From Punica granatum (lineage: Eukaryota; Streptophyta; Magnoliopsida; Myrtales; Lythraceae), in the NCBI RefSeq assembly GCF_007655135.1, contig NC_045128.1, positions 806,001 to 870,000 on the forward strand: 64,000 nt of DNA. Reading direction: 5' to 3'. The translations under genes and the position numbers were made by a program. Shown in pieces: positions 35,601 through 46,543 of the stretch. Numbering within the stretch: position 1 is the stretch's first letter; every line of letters starts with the position of its first letter. Below the pieces are notes generated by a model. The model made no database searches. It saw only the letters and a program-made list of their open reading frames with translations, and had not been told where the DNA came from.

Positions 35601-38600
35601 TGGTATTCAGAAAAACTGCTAATAAATTTTAACATTTAATTAGCAAGTTCATCTTCTTTTGTTTTCTTTTTTAGGATTTTAATCATTACTGAGAAATGTA
35701 CAAAGGAAAATATTCAGAAAAATCACAAGATAAGAACAGTAAAATGAAACTTCCTAGGTTAACAACAAGGAAAACACAAGATGATAAAAATATCCAATAA
35801 ATCTGCTGAAAAATTATAGTTAAGTCCTCTAGAACCTCGATTATAGTATTAAATAATTGAGAAAATTTAATATTAAAAAATTAATATAATAATATATAAA
35901 AAAATAAGAGAGAGAATTTGAATAAAAAGATTAAAAAAATAGTGTTTGTGTCATTAAATTGCAAAAAAAAAATTAAGTTATGTAAAATTTGTTCAGTATC
36001 CCAACTATTTATCTATTTTCTGTTGGAAATCTTGTAGAACGGGAACAAAGAGCTAGCTGTCCCCTGTTGAATTATTTTGACCAAACTATTATATATACTT
36101 AATTCTGAAGGAAAAAAAAAAGAGGAAAAGGATATCGACTAATTGACCCGATCGAGTTATTGATAAAAAAAATGGCCCACCTCCGGAAAACGGATAGTAG
36201 TTGAACCGTACATCCGGTTTCCTCTCCTTGTCAATTACTCCTTTTTCCTTGACCAATTAATAATTCCATAACAATATTTTCTATCTTTTTCCCGGTCACA
36301 AAGAAAATCTATAAACATAATAAAATATAAGAAAAATAAATTAAGGAACATGAAAAACATTGTCCTTGATCAATAAAAATTGATTTAAGCAGTTTAGTAT
36401 TTATTTCTTTTAAACAAAGTCATGAATTCAACATGGCATGCTTTTTTTTTTGTTTGGTGAACGAACATGTCATCTTTTAGTTCCAAATAAATGCGCGTGC
36501 CACAAATTATATAACCATTTTGTTCATATATTTTTCGTTTTTTTTTGGGTGGTCTTCGTACGTAACAGTATTTTCAACGGTCATTTAAAGGAAATCCAAT
36601 CGTGGTTTTATTAATTTTTTTTGATGAAATGGAATATGTTGCTAATCTTCCACGTGGCAAGCTTTCAGCCTTCACTCGACATTGTTTTTTTTACTTCTTT
36701 AATTCATTCATTCATGATCCTATCCTACCTAAACATATTGTTATACTTGGCGGACATGCGTACGTCCATGCAAATTAAGCCCCAAATGTGTCCCAGAGTC
36801 AACCTTCCTTCACGAGTGAAATCTCTTTCGGCGTGCAACCAAAAATTTCAATATTATTCAATTCATTTCAGTTCGACTCCATTCAATTGCAAATGAATTA
36901 CGTCGTTTGGATGATGAAATTGCGTGAAGTTCATCACAACCCACCCCCACCCAAAAAAAAAAAAGTGGTTGACAAGAAGTAATTTAATTTATCGTGTAAA
37001 GATGTGATTCTGATCTTCTTCTTCTTCTTCCTCTTCCTCTTTTGGCTATTTCCACTTTCCTCTTTGCAAAATAGTAAAATAGGAATTGACTTGTGTGGAC
37101 TATTATTCTTTGCAAAAATATTTTTCTGGACATGACAAAATGTAAAGTCCCTTTCCTTTCTCGAGCACTTGAAAAAGATAGGAGTAAAACCTTCTTCTTC
37201 TCGTGAATTTCTTCTTTAATAGAGTCAACTTAATTTCTTGATTAATATTCACCGTTCCAATCACTAAGTTCCGACGACATTGCATTATATATACAATGCA
37301 ATCTTTGAAAGTTTTTTTTTTTTGACTTTCTAAAGAAATATTAGCCCATGGACCAATTAATTATAACTCGAATTACTATCTGTATTAGAATGATGAGTAA
37401 TTGATTAATTGGCTCAAATTTAACCCTTTGGCTCATGAGATATTGCATCGTTTATACATATATTTATTGAAATTACAAATTCAATCATATGTCTTGATAA
37501 AAAAGAAAATCCGAACTTCTTTTATTTCCCTCGAAAATATAGATATATTGCCTAAAAATATTATTTATTGCAAAGGAACCTCCATTTGCAGATAATTCAG
37601 ACTTCAAACTACAAATGTCTCCAAGTCTCGTGAAGAGAAGATGGAAGTGGAGATTAGCAAGGAGGTTTTGGCAGTGTGTCTCCAAGTTTCCATAAGTTTA
37701 ATCTGCCCCCGATTAGTTGACTTCGAATCAATCAGTTTACTAAATGGTAAAATTCTTACAATTAAGAATTATTTTTTTATTTACAATACTCGAATTAGCA
37801 AGTTTTGTTCAGACCATATATTATAGAAGAACATACACATGTACCCATTTATATGCATCACCATTTATGCTTCGATTCCGCCATTGATAGCTGGCCCGCC
37901 TTATCTTCTCTCTACCTTATTAGCTTTCTCCTATTGGCGCTCTCCGTTTTGATCACTCTCTCATATATATTTCCATTTTATCTATGTACTTTTTTTGAGT
38001 TTTTCTTTTGTCTATGAGAAGAAATAATTAATTAAAGATGAGAAAAATGATAAATATCTAGTTTTATTATGTAAAAATGGGTGATCCCGTGGGAGTCCCG
38101 AGATTTTGTCACACGAAGTAAAGTTTCGTGGATCAACATGTGTTCGTTCAGGTAGTTCGGCATCTCTTTTCCTCGAGTCAGATCTCGGGCTCGGGGCTTG
38201 CATGTGAATGAGAAAAAAAAAATTCACAATCGAAAGAGTTTTACCTCTTCATAAGTCGACCCGACTTGAATCTATAATTAGTTAAAGTTCATTGAGCTTT
38301 TTTGTATAAGATTGCACATCGTTTAAAAAAAAAAAGCAAAGTTTTCCAGGAAAAAAATATATTTAGAGAAGACCTTCATTTTTCTTTTTTTTGATACAAA
38401 AATGGGCAAATGCTGAAGGATTGTGCATAGGAAAGCACAGGCCGGCGGTGTCTTTGCGAATAAAAATAACAAAAACTCAATTAGAGATTAACAGCCCCAT
38501 TGATGCGGGGAATATACGAGACCTCTATCATTCAAGTTATTAAATTTTCATTCAACTTATACCATATTAAATTTCAATTGAGCTTATACGGGTTCGGACC

Positions 38601-38779
38601 CATATCCACTTAAAAACCCAAGCAGATAAGTGATGGTATCAAAATTTCATATAAACCAATAAATTTTTATTCATATTTTCTATGTGGCATTAATATACTC
38701 AACACAAGTAATCCCAATTCAAGTGGGCATATTTTGTATTAATCGAATAAGAATTTTCATGCTTTGAAAGGGGAAGATG

Positions 38780-39420
38780 AGATGTTTTGATCCGTTCTTT
38801 TCTTTAATGTTGATGTTGCGTAGCGAGTAAGGGATAAGCTTATCGGGTGTTTGGATCAACGAAAGTTCAAGACCTCAGCCTTGGTGCTACAGCATCGACA
38901 GCTCGTGCCTTAGCACCAAACTGAACAGCATGCTCTGTGCCTCAACACTTGTTCTCCGTGCTACAGCATTGACTAGCAACCTCAAGTCAGTTTGCACGGT
39001 GTTTCAGCACCCAACTTCGGTGCCATGGCACGGTCCCTACTGCCCGAGAAGATTCAGCCGATATTTTCCTTATTTTCAAAATTTCTCATTAATTTATTAC
39101 TAATTAGTCTAATATTATGTTTCCTACTTTAGTTGGTTTCTTTTCTTAGTCGTATTGATATCTCTAGGGTTATAATTTCCTTTTATTACTGTGCTAGGAT
39201 TTTTATTTAAACCTTTGTAGGCCTATGGCCATAGAGAGATACGTTGAATAAATTTTTTTTGGTATAGTTTCTAGAGTTTTCTCATTTATCACGGCCCTTA
39301 TGAGTATTTTAAGGATTATCGCTGCATAGTCCTCATTTTTCACGCTTATCCCGCTGTGTCACCATGCATTGCATGTGCAAGTGAGCCATAGTTGAGGAGG
39401 AGTATCTATTAATTAAACTT
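38780..39420 (+). mobile_element. Possible solo LTR or LTR fragment
   Basis: A stretch with less AT bias contains repeated GTGCTACAGCA and GCACCAA words. It is followed by CTAGGGTTATAATTTCC, a TTATTTAAACC TATA-like word and GTTGAATAAA, an order seen in plant LTR promoter/R regions. No TG...CA ends, primer-binding site or second LTR was identified, so this is only a suggestion. Confidence 0.3.
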
Positions 39421-40469
39421 GCACTCTTTATCTTTTCTCATATTGATAATAGTTTCGTTAACATATTAAAAAAGGTGCATTTACCCAAAAGAAAAAAAAA
39501 AAGCTGCACATAAACACAATCTTATCCCTTGGATAGGAGTATATACATAAATAATAGACCACTCGTTCTCAGCTACATATTCTTTTTAATTAGTTTGAAA
39601 CCCATGACAGAACGAACATGAAAAACAAAATAAATAAGAATTTACTTTATTTTGTTTTATCTCTTATCCTCTCTAATATTATAAAGGGAGAAGTCAGTTT
39701 TTCTCACTTTCATTTGTCAAAAATACCCATACAATTAACTATTCAATTAATAAGGATTATTAGATTAAGATCAAAAAAGTAAATCCAAAACATAACCACC
39801 AACTACCTCATTCCAATCTCCCTATTTTCTCTCCATCTATTTCTCTCCATTTATTTTTCACTTATTTCCGTGGTTTTTCACGTTACTTAATTTTTTTTAT
39901 GGCATTTTCTTTTCTTTCCTTTTGTTGGATTATGTTGAAAATTTGGAATGTGCTCAGGATCACGTATAGTACAAGTACTTATTAAAAGAAAATATTTCTT
40001 ATGCAATTTTTTTTTTCTATTTATAACATTAATTTTTTGCAAGAAAATAAAATTAGCTAGAATTCTAAAAGTATAAATAAAATGCGGAGTACGTGCATCG
40101 TGACGCTGACGTGAACTCTAATTTACCAGAAAAGAAGAAAAATAAAATCAATTAATGGCTGACAGACGTCTTACCAGGAAGGAGAAGCAAAGGTGGGCGC
40201 CTGCTAATTGTCAGTCCGTCCATGCACACAAACGAACGTACGTGAATGTTCGTCCATTGATTAGCTAACTTACCTATCTAGCAAAAAAGATAAACTAATT
40301 TACCCGTTTGCTATTTCACCCAAATTTTATTTATTTCTTTTATTATGTTACAGAGCTCAAATAGAAGAAATTGCAAAATAGCGTGCGTGAACGTACGCCA
40401 GTATTTTATGATATTACAAGAAATTGTGGGACGCATTTTCATGGAAGACCAACCAAAACAACAATAGAT

Positions 40470-40499
40470 CATACATACATACATACATACATACATACA

Positions 40500-40549
<50 letters not shown>
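40470..40549. repeat. (CATA)n followed by (TA)n microsatellite
   Basis: About 14 ACAT/CATA units followed by a (TA)n run. The open frames over it simply translate the repeat. Confidence 0.95.
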
Positions 40550-40550
<1 letters not shown>

Positions 40551-41439
40551 CCCACGCAGTAGAACATGAATTTTCAAAAGTAGTCTTTTTTAAATATAAA
40601 TATCTGAAAATTCTATAATATATATAGTTAAAATACATGTACAGTACATATATGTATTTACTTAAAAACTTTAAGTAATTTACATATAATTCAAGTAAAT
40701 TAAGTTTAAAAAGTAAATTACTCAAGGTAAAGTAAATTTATTTGAAAAATAAAAATAATTTAATTGCATGTGCCTTACATATATCTTTTAAGTAATGTAA
40801 ATTCGTATCAAAACTGTATTTATACCACATAGTAATATATACCCAGGAGAGTGGAATTCCTTTTCTGGTCAAATTTTTATTGTTCTCATATTCATATTCT
40901 TTGATTATTATGGTTAATTAATTATTGTAATTATTTCCTTTCTTGTTTCCGCTTTGGAAAGCCCCTATTGGACTGTCGAGAAACTTCTATAGGGGTCAGC
41001 TCTTTTCGTGCCATGAGATCTCTAAGATCAAAGTTAAAGAGTACAATTGTGCAAAGAATAGTTTCTTTAGAAATATGAAAAATATAATATACAATATATA
41101 TTATAATAATAATAACTCCGTTGTCATGTTTACGTAGGCACCTCAAGAAACTATGACCTGAATCGACCATATACTAGTATTAGTATAATCCATCTTAACG
41201 CAATTTACAAAGCTTCGTATGTATAGGATAATGACATTATTATTATTATTATTTTTATAATAGCAAACCGCCTTTCATGCGAGAAACTTTGATTATGTGT
41301 ACAATGCGAGAGGTGAAAAGACAATTGAATGTACTGTGAAAATTGATAAATTGAAAAAAAAAAAGAGGAAGAAAATGTATATGTTTTTGCATACCTGTAC
41401 ACATGCATGTTAGCATTAACTCCAACAAGAGTGGGGCGA

Positions 41440-41526
41440 TGGAGAGAATAAAGTATAGAGACCTTATACCCAAAGAAAAATCGAGAGAAATAAAGTATAA
41501 GAGACCTCATACCCAAAGAAATATCA
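41440..41526 (+). repeat. Short tandem duplication of ~43 bases
   Basis: Two adjacent copies of a unit containing GAGA(A)ATAAAGTATA.GAGACCT followed by ATACCCAAAGAAA, differing at a few positions. Non-coding. Confidence 0.7.
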
Positions 41527-44510
41527 ACTTTGAAAAGAGGGCAACTAATTTTGGCTTCTCATTGAATCCACGACGTCTTTCCTTTTCATCATCTTAATAA
41601 AGAAAGGGACATATATGATATATATATTTATTTATATAAGAGGAAGATAGATATCACATAACATTGTCTGTCTTTAGGGGTTACATGTGGGTAGGTTAGT
41701 GTTTGGTGCACCAACAAATCTTAAGTAAAGGACCATCCAACCCAAATTAATTCCTCCAAATTCTTCTTATTATTCATACATCTCTTCTTTTTCTTTTAAT
41801 TTAGTTTGTATGGGGAATTTCGGTACATTTGCTTTGAGCCTTGTTTGTGTTGGTGCCGATTGTTGACATGATTTCAAGTTTCACGTCAATCATAACTCAA
41901 TATGTACTACTTCATGAAGATGTTATGTGTCTTGAGGAAGGTTCATCATGAGTTGAGTTCCATCATGCAAAATGTATCAAATGCATTAATCATGTAAAAA
42001 TTTCCGTGACATGATGAGCAACCACATCCACACAATTTGTACATATCGTTCTATTTCATCCATGTGATCTTAATTAGTTGACTACAACTTATAAACACGG
42101 AGGTTAATTCGATATGTAGACTTCGAATCTCAAATCAAGTTCAATCTCTTATAGTATGGGCATCAATTATTAGAACTAGAATAAATATAAAATCATATGT
42201 TTTGGTACACGACACTATTCAGCCCATCTATATGAACAAGAAGAGCCCGGAAATTCTGCAAACCCCGTCTAACCAATCGGAAAATTCTTTGGTACAAATT
42301 ACAATCACCAAAAATGGCAATATTGTCCAATCACATACTTTACTAATTTTAAATAAAAATTTCCTCAAAATTCATGTAATTTACTAACATAATAAGTAAA
42401 GATTCTTCGAATTTTGTGTAATTTACTTTAATTATAAATAAATCATTAGGAATCAAAATAATTTATCCTCAATTAATTTCTTAAAATATGTTTAACTTAA
42501 TTGAAATACATGTAACATCTTGATATTAAGTTAGTTCACTGCAACTTTAAATTATTTATTTATATATATGATAAATTTTAATGTGATTGTACTTTAGACA
42601 TTTCCTTAATCAACTATAACTTAATAATGTCATTCCATTTTTATGCCAAACTTACATGGGAGTGCCTTAATTTGTAGACAGGTCAGAGGTTAAAAAAAGC
42701 AAAGATCTTGCCTTGTATCTCTTTTATAACCGAAAAAAGCAAAGATCTTCGACAAAAAAAAAAAAGCAAACATCTTTGCTAAAAATTGATTTGGAAAGAT
42801 TTTAAAATGGGCTTCTTTTCTTTTCTTGGTATACCTTACATAGCAAAGTAAAAACTAAAAAAGCACATAATCTTATCTTTTTGTATTCACTTAATAATTA
42901 AGAAAACTCCTATATTTGTTCTGGTGGATTCTAATATAAAGAAAAAGAATAGACCAAGACTAATAGTGCTTGAAATTTCGAGATCAAAATTACTGCTTAA
43001 ATTTGAATCTTGATGATGCATTGTTCTCCATAATTTCCCTTCATCCCACATACTTCGAACCTGTGGCCTATAATAGAGAGACAGTATGGAAATATTGGAA
43101 TATATATATATACATATATATGTATATATATATATAACATAGCAAGTTAGCGCGTGTTTGCACGGGTCACTCTTTTATTTTTATCTCATTATTTTATCAA
43201 TGGAGTTTTTATTGTGATAATCAAGAATTCTTAAAAAATATTTGTTAATAGTTAGCTGCAACAAAAATCAGTTTAGTCGATTAAATATGAAAGGGGAAAA
43301 ATAATATTAACGAAAAAAGTATGAAGTTGATTGAGAATAACAACTAAATTAATGATGAAAAATGATATCATAAGTAATTAAAAGAAATTTCTCTTCAGAT
43401 TGAATAATAACTCGCATACTCATCAGTTTCTGCGATTTTGCATTTTCACGAGAGAGGTAATTAATGAGGGGCTTGAGCACAGGAGAAAAAAGGGGTAATG
43501 AAACCAATAGTTTCTTTTACGCATTAAATAATCTATTTATTTTAAATTTTAAATTACTTAATAAAAATAAAAATATATATGGACATGCAAGTTTATATGT
43601 TATATATATAAAAATAGCATATAAAGATTGTTAGAGTCACATGGAATTGTGTATTTTCTTTTGACTTGCTTGATCATTCGTGTAAGACCAAATATATGTG
43701 TGGGAATTAATTGTGCCAGAGGGGCATTCCAAAGTTCCCCACCGTCCCGAGTTGTATAACATGCAAGGGTGAGGGACCCCAAGCTTTCTACCTAATTTGG
43801 TGAGATCTGTGCATGTAATCTGTGGAGCGGTTTGCGTCATCGATGTGCATATATTTGTCTTTTAGAACTTTATATCGTCTGCAAAATCCGGTGATTGATT
43901 ACACAAAATAAGAATGAAAGTCATTGCATTTAATTTATATCCGCTCTGATGGATCTGCAACCTAATCCGCTGTACAGAGATCCTTTAAATTATTCTTTTG
44001 GACGACGGGACAGAGATTTTGATATGTGGTTGTGTTGATTCATCACATACATATTATGGCCTATAAGAAATGGAATTCTTCCCAAGAAAGACAATGGGCT
44101 TATGAGCCCAAGAGAAGTATACATGTGTGGATCATCAAGGAAATTCAATTCCTTATGTCACGCAACGAAATAGTGCTAAGCTTGAACCTCACAAAATGGA
44201 ATTTTACAAAGCGACTCTTCAGCTCATTCTCTGGATCGGATATCCTTGAGAAAATCAACCCGTTGTAACCCGCTTTCCGAGAAACTAAGCAATCGAAGAA
44301 CTTAAGTTCCGAGTTTGGCATCGATACTACAATGAGCAGAGAGGGCATGTGAAGGGCCAAGTGGTATTTATAGATATTATAATGAAAGGGGGTCAGCAAT
44401 CTATTTATAATAGAACAGCACAAGGAATGGTGTTTGATTGCATAAGAAAGGCATTTCCTCGATAGACTGTATCGATCATTTTCGACCTGAACTATTTGAA
44501 ATATATGTAT

Positions 44511-45902
44511 TCACATTACATCCGTTGAATTTATCTCGCAAAAGAACTCTCTAAATCTATCAGATGCTTCCTTCGGCAAACAGATGCAAACGATCATCGT
44601 CCCACTAGCCTTAGCATCGCCTTCCGGAAGCAGCACGCAGACCTGCGGGGTCGGGGTTATGTCTATGGGCCCTGCATACACTGGCCTCCCCCATCCGAAG
44701 TCGGCGGACTCATAAATCGAAAATCTAGTCCACTGAGTTATAGTCAGTTTTCCTCCAAACTCGAGCCTTGTGGGCCTGTTAACTTCCACATAATCGATGG
44801 TCGATCTTAGATACTCCCCTGAGATGCCCAGCCTTGCTTGCCGGACCAAAGAAGTTGTCTCCGAGAGGTTACCCTTCACAAGCTCGGAGACCTTACTTAC
44901 AGCACAAGCCACACAAACAGCATTCCCATAGAAGCCTTCCTTCAGCGGTTCCCTTAGCTTCTGCCGAGCATTGACCGAGAAGGTCAAACGAAGCTCGTAG
45001 TCTAATGGCCTCACATCGAGTGCCTTCACCCACGATCTCCATATGTGGGCTGCTACAGCATCAAAGGTGGTGGTGCACGAACCAGGCTCCTGTTGGGCAA
45101 GAGCCTTGATACTGGCCTGGAATTCCCGCGTAATCTTGTAACACTTCTGCACTGGCTTTTCCTGCCATAGGCTCCTCGTAAGGCTCGAACCATCATCAAT
45201 CCTCATGAACTCAATATGGGGATATTTTACTATAGGTGGGTCTCTGGCACGGAAGAACTCGCGGTCCCAGCAGGGTCTTGGGCTCGCTACTAGTCTCCCG
45301 AGCTTTGCTGTAGCAGCCCAGGCTCCAAGAAACTGCATTGCACCAAGCCCATCACAGATGCAATGGCATAGTCTCAGCCCGAGGCTGAATCCGCCGCAAC
45401 TGAAATGAGTCACTTGGGCTATAACCAGCGGCATATCTAGGATCTTGTAGGGTTCTTCATTCAGGAACTGATAGATTAACGGCTCCCAAGCTGGGTTCGG
45501 GACGGTGAGATCTCCAAGCTCCTCTAATCTCATCTTGGAGCGAGCTTCAACCACAAGAGCGCCTTGATTCGGCCCAAAGAATACTTCGAGCTTCCCATTT
45601 TCAGTCTCTCGGAGCCTACCCGATAAAGGGTAGTAGGGAACCAAAACATCAGCCAGTGCATCGTAAATTGTCTTCAGGACAGGTCTGGCTGTCTCAGGAT
45701 TTGAGACATTCGACCGGTAAAAGTAGACAGTGGGGGTGAAAACTCTCGCACCAATAATGTCATCGAGGTTGGAGAGGTAGAGGGTGTCACCAAGCGATGC
45801 GGGGATTTGTCCTGCAGGCAAGACAGGAATCATCCGGGTAATCGTTATCGGGATGCTTAGTTCCGGGAAATGAACCTCCCGCACCAGAAGAGGAGGAGCC
45901 AT
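44511..45902 (-). CDS. BAHD acyltransferase (HXXXD-type)
   Basis: Cytosolic acyl-CoA-dependent acyltransferase, single exon, 463 aa, slightly above the usual 430-460. The catalytic HXXXD motif is HCICD at His180-Asp184. The structural DFGWG motif is intact at 401-405. Other typical blocks are YLSNLDD near residue 42, VLVPYYPLSGRLR near 86-98, and CGGFSLGLRLCHCICDGLGA. By recollection the pattern is closest to the clade with omega-hydroxypalmitate O-feruloyltransferase and fatty alcohol caffeoyltransferase (suberin/cutin/wax aromatics), but donor and acceptor are not proven. The chosen start gives MAPPLLVREVHFPE. A 64-base tandem duplication lies about 330 bases upstream. Confidence 0.93.
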   Translation of the reverse strand: MAPPLLVREVHFPELSIPITITRMIPVLPAGQIPASLGDTLYLSNLDDIIGARVFTPTVYFYRSNVSNPETARPVLKTIYDALADVLVPYYPLSGRLRETENGKLEVFFGPNQGALVVEARSKMRLEELGDLTVPNPAWEPLIYQFLNEEPYKILDMPLVIAQVTHFSCGGFSLGLRLCHCICDGLGAMQFLGAWAATAKLGRLVASPRPCWDREFFRARDPPIVKYPHIEFMRIDDGSSLTRSLWQEKPVQKCYKITREFQASIKALAQQEPGSCTTTFDAVAAHIWRSWVKALDVRPLDYELRLTFSVNARQKLREPLKEGFYGNAVCVACAVSKVSELVKGNLSETTSLVRQARLGISGEYLRSTIDYVEVNRPTRLEFGGKLTITQWTRFSIYESADFGWGRPVYAGPIDITPTPQVCVLLPEGDAKASGTMIVCICLPKEASDRFREFFCEINSTDVM

Positions 45903-46231
45903 CAGAGAAAGCTTATTGTTAGTGTTGGGTCAGCAAAAATTGGCATTTGGATGAATGAGAAGATTATTCGTACAAACAAAAATATGCTTAGCCATATCAA
46001 AAGGTTTTGGTGGAACGTTTATTTTATCTATTTTTTTATCGGATCAATGGGATTGCTGCAGAGGTTTAGACAAGTTTCGGGTCAAAGTTAAGAGAGAGCA
46101 ACAACATACATGATTAATGTGTGATATGAGTTGTTGAGGTTTAGAACTTCCCCTGGACCAAGACTATATCTGAACTTAACCTAACTCAAATGCGAAAATT
46201 TCCCGATATACTTATACATTATAATCTGAAG

Positions 46232-46362
46232 GAATACGAACAACCCTATCCATTGAAGACATTTTCTTTGAGACCTTGAATAGATGGGGAAACATGAATA
46301 CGAACAACCCTATCCATTGAAGACATTTTCTTTGAGACCTTGAATAGATGGGGAAACATGAA
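46232..46362. repeat. Exact 64-base tandem duplication upstream of the BAHD gene
   Basis: Two adjacent copies of a 64-base unit beginning GAATACGAACAACCCTATCC and ending GGGGAAACAT, the second starting at 46296. They look identical by eye, so the duplication is recent. It lies in the short gap between the BAHD start and the DUF936 gene's 3' end, possibly inside the BAHD promoter. Confidence 0.92.
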
Positions 46363-46543
46363 CTATTCATTAACATGAGCAATGGAGCTATTATTCTCAT
46401 CTGATGAGAAGCTGTAGGAGTTGGAAGATACTAAGGGCCCTAAAAACAGTTAAAGACAAAGAATCTTCCATATTGGGCTCTTCCATATTGGGCTTCGACC
46501 GTGTTTAAATACAGCGTAATATTTAGAATGAGCAGCTCAAATT

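Larger units (their letters stand above)
30000..44510. other. Large AT-rich gene-poor region
   Basis: About 14 kb in which I recognise no protein gene. It includes a 23-G run (30852-30874), a fold-back MITE (32247-32676), Helitron-like ends (31569-31587 reverse, 34511-34529 forward, 43150-43168 reverse) and (CATA)n/(TA)n at 40470-40549. LTR-like DNA lies around 38800-39400. Open frames of 60-103 codons here are mostly translations of AT-rich or microsatellite DNA. Two unrecognised ones, at 36621-36896 (+) and 44145-44423 (-), have no supporting signals. Confidence 0.55.

Noticed and set aside
36621..36896. 91-codon hydrophobic plus-strand frame
   Set aside because: Matches no known family, and its apparent hydrophobicity follows from T-rich DNA.
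40470..40549. Possible CRISPR-like regular repeat
   Set aside because: It is a 4-base microsatellite without spacers, in a plant nuclear genome.
40414..40725. Open frames with repeated Tyr-Met-Cys-Val or Thr-Tyr-Ile-His
   Set aside because: Direct translation of the (CATA)n/(TA)n microsatellite.
44145..44423. 92-codon minus-strand frame near the BAHD gene
   Set aside because: No homology recognised and no upstream signals; left as intergenic.
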